Source: Candidatus Cloacimonadota bacterium
GTDB lineage: Bacteria; Cloacimonadota; Cloacimonadia; Cloacimonadales; TCS61
Direction: 5' to 3'
NCBI GenBank assembly: GCA_030596265.1
Contig: JAUVKM010000018.1
Span: 1-15,723 of the forward strand
DNA: 15,723 nt
Of the stretch, positions 5,486-12,241 are shown piece by piece (the stretch's first letter is position 1; every line of letters starts with the position of its first letter). The notes under the pieces are model-generated. The model searched no databases and was not told the DNA's origin. It saw nothing but the letters and a program-made list of their open reading frames with translations. Made by a program: the position numbers and the translations under genes.

Positions 5486-5497
5486 AGCTTATAAGCT
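5486..5497. promoter_or_regulatory. Perfect 12-bp palindrome before the third NifX-type gene
   Basis: AGCTTATAAGCT equals its own reverse complement and ends 6 bases before the AGGAGA ribosome binding site at 5504-5509. It could be a repressor site or simply a fold adding to the upstream terminator. It does not resemble the DUF134 promoter palindrome. Confidence 0.35.
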
Positions 5498-5514
5498 TTT
5501 AATAGGAGAACAAA

Positions 5515-5907
5515 ATGCAAAAATTTAAAGTAGCATTTGCAACAGATAATGGTAAAACATTTATGGGTCGTCATTTTGGTGATGCAGAATATTATTATAT
5601 TTATGAAATTGATGATAAGAATGCTGAATTTATAAAAAAGATCAGCAACACTACGGAAGAAGAGGAAGATGTTCACGCAGATCCTAAAAAAGCTAAAGGT
5701 ATTAGTAATCTACTTCTTGAGGAAAATATTTCGGTGGTAGTATCAAAAATATTCGGACCTAATATTAAACGAATTAAGAAAAAATTTGTTTGTATCGTTG
5801 TAAAAGATGAGGAATTAGATGTAGGAATTCGCAAGGTCTGTGAAAGCATTGGTAAAATCTACGAAGAATGGGAAAAAGGTGAAGATAGAAAACATCTTTC
5901 ATTCTAA
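5515..5907 (+). CDS. NifX-fold metallocluster protein (third copy, divergent)
   Basis: A 130-residue protein whose first half is a clear PF02579-type match: FKVAFATDNG, then MGRHFGDAEYYYIYEI (17-32), the equivalent of the HFGH/DPRFGR cluster loop. An acidic insertion (TEEEEDVHAD) follows, with helix KKAKGISNLLLEENISVVVSKIFGPNIKRI (58-87), where the glycine-rich turn becomes SKIFGPN. The C-terminal extension (about 105-130) is highly charged and contains no cysteine; the only two cysteines are in KFVCIVV and VRKVCESIG-like segments further in. It differs from the other two copies in loop and tail, suggesting a distinct partner or cluster. AGGAGA precedes the ATG. It ends 7 bases before the truncated methyltransferase. 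Confidence 0.88.
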   Translation: MQKFKVAFATDNGKTFMGRHFGDAEYYYIYEIDDKNAEFIKKISNTTEEEEDVHADPKKAKGISNLLLEENISVVVSKIFGPNIKRIKKKFVCIVVKDEELDVGIRKVCESIGKIYEEWEKGEDRKHLSF

Positions 5908-5914
5908 ATGAAAT

Positions 5915-6229
5915 ATGATCAAATTATCAGATTGGGAAAGTAAAACAGGTGTTGATTTCCTGAAAAAGGTTGGAATTGCAGAAGGCAATAATATTCTCGA
6001 TTTTGGCTGTAACGATGGGAACTATACAATTCCTGCAGCAATTGTAACCGGTGAGAAGGGAAGTGTTTTTGCCATTGATGAAAATGAGAATTCCCTTAGA
6101 AAAATTGCTGAAAAAGCAAAATTGTCAGATATTAATAATATTAGAACTATTAATTCAAATGGTGATTTGAATTTTGATTTTGCTACTAATCCATGGTGTA
6201 CATACAGTAACAATTATGCCTGCTCCTAA
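5915..6229 (+). pseudogene. Truncated class I SAM-dependent methyltransferase
   Basis: A 104-residue reading frame that covers only the N-terminal half of a Rossmann methyltransferase. Motif I is clear (ILDFGCNDGNYTIPAA, residues 27-42), followed by FAIDENENSLRKI with the ribose-binding acidic position Asp55. Complete relatives run to about 180-200 residues, with a motif IV strand (typically D-x-V-L-x-x-D-x-L-H) right after the point where this one stops. After about 6180 the frame turns into sequence unlike any methyltransferase (ATNPWCTYSNNYAC) and ends. No alternative frame restores the missing half before the next gene. The ATG at 5915 has no good ribosome binding site and follows the previous stop by 7 bases. 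Probably a decayed remnant; a short functional protein is less likely. Confidence 0.72.
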
Positions 6230-6306
6230 TTCCATTTGAGAATATTTTGAAAGTAGAGATCAAAACCGGTCAAAAGAGTTATAAATAAAAATATAGAGGA
6301 GCTGAA

Positions 6307-7653
6307 ATGTTAAAAGAAAGAGCACGAATTAACAAAAATTTTTATGATGAAATGAAATCGAAAACCCTGAAGATGAAAAACGACAATGCCATCAGAAACA
6401 GTATCCTGAATGTAGGACTTGATGAAGTTGCTTTAAACCACAAATCTAAAACAGATATGCAGCATACATTTTCTCTGGAATTAAAAACAGGAAAGATCAC
6501 ATCCCAGAATAAAAGCGGTAGATGCTGGTTATTTGCCGGATTGAATACTATGAGATTTAAAATTATGAAAGAACTTAAACTGAAAAATTTTGAACTTTCC
6601 CAGACTTACCAGATGTTCTTTGATAAAATAGAAAAGGCGAATTACTTTCTGGAAAATATTCTGGAAACCTTAGATGAAAAAACAGATTCAAGAATTATTA
6701 TGTGGTTATTAAATGCACCGCTGAATGATGGCGGGCAGTGGGATATGTTCACCAGTATTGTCGAAAAATACGGAGTTGTTCCCAAAGGAACTATGCCGGA
6801 AACCTTTGCCAGCAGTAATTCTGACAGAATGAATCAAATTCTTACATTAAAACTCAGAGGATATGCATCAATATTACGAGAAGATCATCGTAACGGTAAA
6901 CCATTTGATAAATTAAAAAGTGCTAAACAAGAAATAGTGTTTGAATTTTATCGTTTGTTAACAATGTTCTTAGGAATTCCACCCGAAGAATTCACATTTG
7001 AATATATCAATAAAGATAAAAAATTCCATCGTGATGTAAATATAACGCCAAAAGAATTCTATGCAAAATATGTTGATCTTGATCTAAAAGAATATATCAG
7101 TGTTATCAATGCTCCTACACGAGATAAACCATATAACCACACTTTTACGGTTCAATATCTGGGAAATGTAGTAGGAGGAAACAGGGTAAAATATCTTAAT
7201 GTCGATGTAAAAACTTTCAAAGGGTTAGCATTAGCTCAGCTTAAAGATGGAGTTCCTGTTTGGTTTGGCAGTGATGTCGGGCAGAAGATGAAAAGAGAAA
7301 ATGGCATTTTGGCTGATAATATTTATGATTATGAAAATGCGCTTCAAGCTAAATTCGATCTTGATAAAGCAGGACGACTTGATTACGGAGAAAGTTTAAT
7401 GACTCACGCAATGGTGTTTACTGGCGTTAACCTAATCAATAATGTTCCGAATAGATGGAAAGTAGAAAATAGTTGGGGTGAAAAAAACGGTGAGAAAGGT
7501 TATTTTGTGATGAGTGATAAGTGGTTTGAAGAATACACTTATCAGGTTGTGATCAATAAAAAATATCTTTCTGAAGAATTAAAAAAAGCCTGGGAATTAG
7601 AACCAATCATTTTGAAACCATGGGATCCAATGGGTTCGTTAGCATCACAATAA
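6307..7653 (+). CDS. pepC: Aminopeptidase C / bleomycin hydrolase family (peptidase C1B)
   Basis: A 448-residue papain-fold cysteine peptidase of the self-compartmentalising bleomycin hydrolase family, the usual family length. The catalytic residues are all present: Gln67 (oxyanion hole) and Cys73 in TSQNKSGRCWLFA, His367 in LMTHAMVFTG and Asn388 in VENSWGE. WMLNAPLNDGGQWDMF-like sequence around 136-148 and RDKPYNHTFTVQYLG (about 274-288) are family landmarks. There is no signal peptide, so it acts in the cytoplasm, trimming N-terminal residues from peptides. The C-terminus, which in this family reaches into the active site and sets aminopeptidase specificity, ends WDPMGSLASQ. GAGGAG at 6296-6301 supports the ATG. 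It fits an amino-acid or peptide-fermenting lifestyle. Confidence 0.96.
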   Translation: MLKERARINKNFYDEMKSKTLKMKNDNAIRNSILNVGLDEVALNHKSKTDMQHTFSLELKTGKITSQNKSGRCWLFAGLNTMRFKIMKELKLKNFELSQTYQMFFDKIEKANYFLENILETLDEKTDSRIIMWLLNAPLNDGGQWDMFTSIVEKYGVVPKGTMPETFASSNSDRMNQILTLKLRGYASILREDHRNGKPFDKLKSAKQEIVFEFYRLLTMFLGIPPEEFTFEYINKDKKFHRDVNITPKEFYAKYVDLDLKEYISVINAPTRDKPYNHTFTVQYLGNVVGGNRVKYLNVDVKTFKGLALAQLKDGVPVWFGSDVGQKMKRENGILADNIYDYENALQAKFDLDKAGRLDYGESLMTHAMVFTGVNLINNVPNRWKVENSWGEKNGEKGYFVMSDKWFEEYTYQVVINKKYLSEELKKAWELEPIILKPWDPMGSLASQ

Positions 7654-7695
7654 AAAATGGAGAGAAACATAAATTTTAAACGAGAGGTAATTGAA

Positions 7696-7962
7696 ATGAT
7701 TACTAAGATAGAGCATCCTGCGATCAATTATTCACTCTATGCTCTCGGTATAATCAAATCTTATAAAATAGATGATAACAATGTGCATATTATTATGGCT
7801 TTACCGGCTTTGAATATTCCAATTCTGGATATGCTTATTCAAAGCATAAAGCAGCCGTTAGAAGCCATAAAAGCTAAAGTATATTTTGAAAAAACAGTAA
7901 TGACACAGAAAGAATTACAAAAATTTCTAACAATGGAACAAAGTGCCTGGAAAGGAATGTAA
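7696..7962 (+). CDS. DUF59/MIP18-like small protein lacking the usual cysteine
   Basis: An 88-residue protein. I chose the ATG at 7696, with GAGAGG at 7682-7687, over the in-frame ATG at 7657, which lies 3 bases after the pepC stop and has no site. The MIP18/DUF59 pattern is visible: IEHPAINYSLYALGIIKSYKI (5-25) corresponds to the helix and first strand of the family, and VHIIMALPALNIPILDMLIQSI (30-51) to the strand and turn. Typical SUF-associated DUF59 proteins have a T-x3-C-P turn with a cluster-binding Cys; here that turn is ALNIPI and the protein has no cysteine. The same domain forms the N-terminus of many Mrp ATPases, a possible link to the ferredoxin-ATPases upstream. A scaffold or adaptor role is inferred. 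Confidence 0.7.
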   Translation: MITKIEHPAINYSLYALGIIKSYKIDDNNVHIIMALPALNIPILDMLIQSIKQPLEAIKAKVYFEKTVMTQKELQKFLTMEQSAWKGM

Positions 7963-7999
7963 TTCATATCTTTACCAGTAAATTACAGATTAAATAAAA

Positions 8000-9226
8000 A
8001 TGAATCTTAGTTTAACAGAAAATATCTCAAAAGTTAATTTCAGAGCTTTCATCTGGCACGGAATTTTTCTCTCGCTTGCTTCCAATTTTATGGATGTTCA
8101 CACAATCATTCCTTCAATGCTGATAAAAGCTGGTGGCGGTGCCATTTTATTGGGAATTCTGACTACTATAATGGTTGGAGGATCTGGTTTGATGCAAATT
8201 GTTTTTGCAAGTTTTTTATCTAACAAAATGCATAAAAAAAAGCCACTTATAATAGCAATTAGTCTAAGAGTTATCACGCTGATATTATTAGCTCTTATTC
8301 TTTTCAGATCAAATGCGATCAGCAACAATTTACTTATTTTATCTATATTTATTCTAATTTCGATCTTCTCTTTCAGCGGCTCTTTTGCTAGTATTTCTTA
8401 TACTGATATTATTGGCAAGTCTATAATAGATAATAAACGCAAGCAGTTTTTCTCTTTAAAACAAGTAATCAGCAGTTTAGGAATTTTTGCTTCAGCCATT
8501 ATTGTACGTGCCCTGCTCAAAAGTTTTTCATATCCTAAGAATTATGGGATATTGCTTTTGATGGCAGGAATATTATTATTTGTCGCATCTTTAGGATTTT
8601 GGAAGATCAAGGAAATAAGTGTACAAGTAAAAAAGAAGAGAAGTTTTTTACAATTTTTTAAAATGATCCCGCAGGAAATATCACAAAATTCTAATCTCAA
8701 AAATTATCTCTTTATCATAAACCTTTTAGGTCTTGGTTTTAGTTTTATTCCTTTCATGATATTATTTGCTAAGAAAAATTTTGAATTAAGTGCCGGCTTA
8801 ATTGGCAATATTCTTCTATTTAAAATAATCGGAATGTTGATAACCAGCCTGATTCTTTATAAAAGATCCAAACAATTTGAATATAAGAAATTACTATATT
8901 TCAGTTTTGTATTTGGTGCATCTCTGCCAATTTTAAGCTTGATCTTTAGTAATAATTATTTTGTATATCAATTAATTTTTGTTCTTTCCGGAGTTTTTAT
9001 TACAGCTTTTGGAATTGCCAGAAATGGAATTTTAGTAGAAATATCTAGTAATGAAAATCGGGCAATTTATACAGGAATTTCCGGTGCTGGAAGTATTCTG
9101 CCGACAATTTTCCCACTTATTGCCGGTGTTTTAATATCTGTCTGGGGATATAATATAACATTTATTGTTGTCTCTTTAATCGTTTTCACAAGTTTTGTCT
9201 TTATAAGAAAATTAAATTGTAGATAA
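8000..9226 (+). CDS. Major facilitator superfamily transporter
   Basis: A 408-residue integral membrane protein with about 12 hydrophobic helices in two halves, split by a charged cytoplasmic loop near residues 200-225 (KIKEISVQVKKKRSFLQF). Basic residues dominate the short loops, e.g. SNKMHKKKPL after the second helix, the position of the MFS loop 2-3 motif, consistent with the positive-inside rule. The N-terminal helix begins FRAFIWHGIFLSLASNF, and the GISGAGSILPTIFPLIAGVLI segment near 356-376 resembles helix 11. No substrate-specific motif is recognised. The ATG lacks a clear ribosome binding site (only A-rich sequence upstream), so expression may be low or the start differs slightly. It lies 37 bases after the DUF59-like gene and 15 before a methyltransferase gene. 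Confidence 0.9.
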   Translation: MNLSLTENISKVNFRAFIWHGIFLSLASNFMDVHTIIPSMLIKAGGGAILLGILTTIMVGGSGLMQIVFASFLSNKMHKKKPLIIAISLRVITLILLALILFRSNAISNNLLILSIFILISIFSFSGSFASISYTDIIGKSIIDNKRKQFFSLKQVISSLGIFASAIIVRALLKSFSYPKNYGILLLMAGILLFVASLGFWKIKEISVQVKKKRSFLQFFKMIPQEISQNSNLKNYLFIINLLGLGFSFIPFMILFAKKNFELSAGLIGNILLFKIIGMLITSLILYKRSKQFEYKKLLYFSFVFGASLPILSLIFSNNYFVYQLIFVLSGVFITAFGIARNGILVEISSNENRAIYTGISGAGSILPTIFPLIAGVLISVWGYNITFIVVSLIVFTSFVFIRKLNCR

Positions 9227-9241
9227 TAGGAGTTAAAAAAT

Positions 9242-9895
9242 ATGAGTAAGTTCTATCCTAATTCTGGTGTTGAAATTCAAGGCTTTGCAGCAAAATTTTA
9301 TGATAAAATAATGAACATTATGACGTTTGGCGGTTATAGCCTATTTATAAAAAAAGCGATCAAATCAATGGGGATTCTTCAAGATGATAAAATTCTTGAT
9401 TTTGGTTCAGGAACGGGCAGAAATGCACTTTTGATGAATGAGTATATTTCCGATAAAGGTGAAATTCTGGGATTGGAAATTTCTGATCTAATGATTGCTC
9501 AATTTAAAAACAAAACAGAAAAGTTCAAGAATATTAATATAATTAATCAGCGAATCGACCAACCTTTTAAGTTCGAAAAAAGATATGATAAAGTATTTAT
9601 CTCTTTCGTATTGCATGGCTTTCCTTTTGAAATTCAGAAAAATATAATCCAAAATGCTTTCAATGCTTTAAAAGAAGATGGTGAATTTATTATACTTGAT
9701 TTCAATGAATTTGTTACAGAGAAAACACCGCTTTATTTTAGAATTCCTTTCAAAATCATCGAATGCAAATACGCTTTTGAATATGTGGAACGAGATTGGA
9801 AACAAATACTATCTGAATTTGGTTTTAGAGATTTCCAAAAAAAATTATCTTTAGGAAAACACATCCGTTTATTAAAAGCAAAAAAAAGGATTTAA
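9242..9895 (+). CDS. Class I SAM-dependent methyltransferase
   Basis: A 217-residue UbiE/methyltransf-11-like enzyme, full length for the fold. Motif I is ILDFGSGTG (51-59), preceded by an N-terminal helix pair (AAKFYDKIMNIMTFGGY) as in quinone and small-molecule methyltransferases. LGLEISDLMIAQF holds the acidic ribose-binding residue, YDKVFISFVLHGFP is motif IV/post-IV, and FNALKEDGEFIILDFNEF is the typical strand 5 segment. The C-terminal third (VERDWKQILSEFGFRDFQKK...KHIRLLKAKK) is the conserved tail. The substrate cannot be read from sequence. An AGGAG site precedes the ATG. It is followed after 2 bases by the tRNA editing-domain gene, so the two are translated together. Confidence 0.9.
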   Translation: MSKFYPNSGVEIQGFAAKFYDKIMNIMTFGGYSLFIKKAIKSMGILQDDKILDFGSGTGRNALLMNEYISDKGEILGLEISDLMIAQFKNKTEKFKNINIINQRIDQPFKFEKRYDKVFISFVLHGFPFEIQKNIIQNAFNALKEDGEFIILDFNEFVTEKTPLYFRIPFKIIECKYAFEYVERDWKQILSEFGFRDFQKKLSLGKHIRLLKAKKRI

Positions 9896-9897
9896 AT

Positions 9898-10308
9898 ATG
9901 AAATTATTAATGATCTATGCTGACAAATTTGCCTATAATACCAACATCAAAAATTTGGAATCAGTAGAGAGTTACGAAGAGAATAAACAGATTGAAAATG
10001 TACTCGTTGGTTTTATTCAAGTAGAGCAAAAAGATGAAGAAGATATTGCCAAAGCGGAGACCAAAATGATAAAAAATCTGAAATGGGCAGCAAAGAAAAA
10101 TAAATCAAGTAATATAATTTTACATTCTTTTGCTCATTTATCGATGAGTAAAGCAGATGAGACAATAACCAAAGAGATGTTTGATCGAGCTGAGAAAAGA
10201 TTAAAAGATTCCGGTTACAAAGTTTTTCAAACTCCGTTCGGATATTTTCTCGATTTAGATATTCAAGCACCCGGAAAATCGTTAGCAAGGATTTTCAAGG
10301 AATTCTAA
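9898..10308 (+). CDS. Freestanding archaeal-type threonyl-tRNA synthetase editing domain
   Basis: A 136-residue protein matching the tRNA-Thr_ED domain (PF08915), a D-aminoacyl-tRNA-deacylase-like fold that in archaeal ThrRS removes serine from tRNA-Thr. Landmarks are the start MKLLMIYADKFAY, IENVLVGFIQVEQKDEED (32-49), NIILHSFAHLS (72-82; archaeal YPYAHLS) and GYKVFQTPFGYFLDLDI (106-122; archaeal APFGWYKxFxI). No synthetase catalytic core or anticodon domain is present, so it acts in trans or on another substrate. The lysine that follows the FGWY segment in archaeal domains is Leu118 here, which may change specificity or activity. It is sandwiched between a methyltransferase and a Sir2 gene, with stop-start spacing of zero bases to the latter. 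Confidence 0.87.
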   Translation: MKLLMIYADKFAYNTNIKNLESVESYEENKQIENVLVGFIQVEQKDEEDIAKAETKMIKNLKWAAKKNKSSNIILHSFAHLSMSKADETITKEMFDRAEKRLKDSGYKVFQTPFGYFLDLDIQAPGKSLARIFKEF

Positions 10309-11043
10309 ATGATAGAAAAAGCTGCCAAGCTTATCAAGAATGCAAAACACGTTACAGCTTTTACGGGAGCAGGAATTTCTGTGGAAAGCGGCATTCCACC
10401 TTTTCGTGGAGAAAATGGATTGTGGAACAAATTCGATCCGATATGTTTAGATATTAACTATTTCCGGCAAAATCCTCTTGAATCTTGGAAACTTATTAAG
10501 GAAATATTTTATGATTTCTTTGGAAAAGTAAAACCGAATGCAGCTCATCTTGCCCTTGCGGAGATGGAAGAATCGGGTTATATTAATTTTGTTATTACAC
10601 AAAATATTGATAATCTTCACCAAGAAGCCGGGAGCAAAAAAGTATATGAATTTCACGGAACTTCTCAAAATCTACTTTGCACAAATTGCAACAAAATTTA
10701 TTCTGCAAACAATATTGATCTATCATATTTGCCGCCGAAATGTGAAGATTGTGGAACTGTTCTTAAACCTGATTTTGTCTTTTTTGGTGAGCCAATTCCA
10801 GAACCGGCAAGAACAAATTCCTTTACTGAAGCCGAAATAGCTGATGTTTTTATTCTTATTGGTACTACAGGTGAAATTATGCCTGCTTCTATAATTCCAA
10901 TTGAAGCAAAAAGAAATAATGTGAAGATAATCGAAGTAAATATTTTGCCATCAAATTATACAAATACAATAACCGATATTTTCTTAGAAGGTAAAGCAAC
11001 TGAAATAATGATAAAATTACTTAACCAATTGGAGGAAAATTAA
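10309..11043 (+). CDS. cobB: Sir2-family NAD-dependent protein deacylase
   Basis: A 244-residue sirtuin of normal bacterial length. It uses NAD+ to remove acyl groups from lysine side chains. Conserved elements in order: TGAGIS (19-24), GIPPFRG (28-34), the ITQNIDNLHQEAGS loop (96-109), catalytic His116 in EFHG, the structural zinc site C124-x2-C127 and C145-x2-C148, KPDFVFFGE (153-161), GTTGEIMPAS (185-194, the NAD-binding GTS equivalent with Thr for Ser) and IIEVN (207-211). All catalytic and zinc residues are intact, so it should be active. The symbol is the usual bacterial one and is given by family only. The start codon immediately follows the preceding TAA, indicating translational coupling, and the next ATG is 1 base after its stop. 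Confidence 0.95.
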   Translation: MIEKAAKLIKNAKHVTAFTGAGISVESGIPPFRGENGLWNKFDPICLDINYFRQNPLESWKLIKEIFYDFFGKVKPNAAHLALAEMEESGYINFVITQNIDNLHQEAGSKKVYEFHGTSQNLLCTNCNKIYSANNIDLSYLPPKCEDCGTVLKPDFVFFGEPIPEPARTNSFTEAEIADVFILIGTTGEIMPASIIPIEAKRNNVKIIEVNILPSNYTNTITDIFLEGKATEIMIKLLNQLEEN

Positions 11044-11044
11044 T

Positions 11045-11683
11045 ATGAAAATTACAATAATTTACGATAATACAACAAACAAACCCAATTTGATCGAGGA
11101 TTGGGGATGGTCGTGTTTTATTGAAACAGAAGAGAGGAATATTCTGTTTGATACAGGTGGAAACGGAAAAATACTGCTGGAGAATATGCTGAATCTGAAA
11201 ATTGATCCAGAATCAATTAATGATATTATCATTTCACATCCCGATTTTGATCATATCGGCGGACTTTCTACATTCTTAAATTTGAATCATAAAGCAATTG
11301 TTCATATACCGATTTCCTTCCGTGGAATTCGGTATCCGAATGACATAAAATATTATGACAAACCTACAGAAATTTACAAAAATATTTTCCTCACTGGTGA
11401 ATTAGATGAACGAGAACAATCTTTAGCAATTAAAACCGAGAAAGGTCTTGCACTCATAATCGGCTGCGGACATCCAGGAGTCAGAAATATTATTGATTTG
11501 GTCTCAAAATTCGGGAATGTCTATGCAATTATCGGCGGGTTACACGGTTTTAAGGAATTTGAAATTCTTGAAAATATCGAAAAAATCTGTCCTGCACATT
11601 GCACGAAATACAAGAATAAAATTAAAATACTACATCCTGAAAAATACATTGAAGGTGGTGTTGGAGAGGTATTTGAGTTTTAA
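11045..11683 (+). CDS. Metallo-beta-lactamase-fold hydrolase, RFAP-synthase-like subgroup
   Basis: A 212-residue single-domain enzyme resembling the MBL proteins annotated as 7,8-dihydropterin-6-yl-methyl-4-(ribofuranosyl)aminobenzene-phosphate synthase. The metal motif is H65-P-D67-F-D69-H70-IGGL, so the usual HxHxDH has Asp in the second position, as also seen in ComEC-type MBL domains. Other ligands are probably H143 (IIGCGHPGVRNII), H167 (IGGLHGF) and H185 (CPAHCT). NILFDTGGNG (32-41) is the strand before the metal site. It is shorter than many of this subgroup (about 250-280 residues), mainly between 85 and 125. Cytoplasmic; the true substrate is unknown and the RFAP label should not be taken as a function. 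A GGAGG site precedes it within the Sir2 end. Confidence 0.87.
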   Translation: MKITIIYDNTTNKPNLIEDWGWSCFIETEERNILFDTGGNGKILLENMLNLKIDPESINDIIISHPDFDHIGGLSTFLNLNHKAIVHIPISFRGIRYPNDIKYYDKPTEIYKNIFLTGELDEREQSLAIKTEKGLALIIGCGHPGVRNIIDLVSKFGNVYAIIGGLHGFKEFEILENIEKICPAHCTKYKNKIKILHPEKYIEGGVGEVFEF

Positions 11684-11684
11684 T

Positions 11685-12239
11685 ATGTATTCAAAAAAAG
11701 AACTTCAAAATTGTAAACTTTGCGAATTATTTAAAACTCGGTTAAATGCTTTGGCAGGTGAAGGCAACAAAGATGCAGCAATAATGCTGATAGCCCAAGC
11801 TCCGGGAGAATTGGAAGATAAAGAAAATAAAATGTTTGTGGGACCTTCAGGAAAAATGCTTGATAAATTGTTTAAATACTCTCAGATTTCCAGAGATGAA
11901 ATTTATATGACAAATTTGATAAAGTGTAATCTTCCACAAAACCGAAGGCCAAAACAAAGAGAGATAAAAACGTGTTCCAAATATTTGGAAATGGAAATAG
12001 CAGAAATTGCTCCGAAAATAATAGCTCCTCTTGGTTATTATGCTACCAAATATATGTTTGAAAAAAATGGATTGAAGAAGTTTTCCAAAAAAGAATTCCC
12101 TGAATTGATCGGGAAAATATTTGTGGCAGAAAATTATAAAATTTTTCCATTATCTCATCCTGCATCATTGCTTTATCATAATGAATTTACTGAAAGAACA
12201 TCTGAGAACTTTAGAAAACTAAGAAAACTAAAAGGTTGA
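11685..12239 (+). CDS. Iron-sulfur uracil-DNA glycosylase, family 4-like
   Basis: A 184-residue base-excision repair enzyme. I start it at the ATG at 11685, 1 base after the MBL stop; a longer in-frame opening to 11493 would overlap the MBL gene by 190 bases and adds nothing conserved. C10-x2-C13, C81 and C97 match the four [4Fe-4S] ligands of family 4 enzymes. Motif A is LIAQAPGELEDKENKMFVGP (35-54), where family members usually have GE rather than AQ before APG or GPG. MTNLIKCNLPQNRRP (75-89) and the uracil-binding HPASLL motif (158-163) follow. The Ala-Gln change in motif A could affect catalysis or place it in a related subfamily. It removes uracil arising from cytosine deamination. Confidence 0.9.
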   Translation: MYSKKELQNCKLCELFKTRLNALAGEGNKDAAIMLIAQAPGELEDKENKMFVGPSGKMLDKLFKYSQISRDEIYMTNLIKCNLPQNRRPKQREIKTCSKYLEMEIAEIAPKIIAPLGYYATKYMFEKNGLKKFSKKEFPELIGKIFVAENYKIFPLSHPASLLYHNEFTERTSENFRKLRKLKG

Positions 12240-12241
12240 AA

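Noticed and set aside
2312..5907. Nitrogen-fixation gene cluster
   Set aside because: NifX-type domains are present, but there is no nifH, nifD, nifK, nifE, nifN or radical-SAM nifB; the ATPases carry ferredoxin inserts and MinD/Mrp features, unlike NifH.
7657..7695. Earlier start for the DUF59-like gene at 7657
   Set aside because: It is 3 bases after the pepC stop with no site upstream; the ATG at 7696 has GAGAGG and starts at the conserved region.
11493..11684. Upstream extension of the uracil-DNA glycosylase reading frame
   Set aside because: It would lie inside the conserved metal-binding part of the MBL gene in another frame; the enzyme is complete from 11685.
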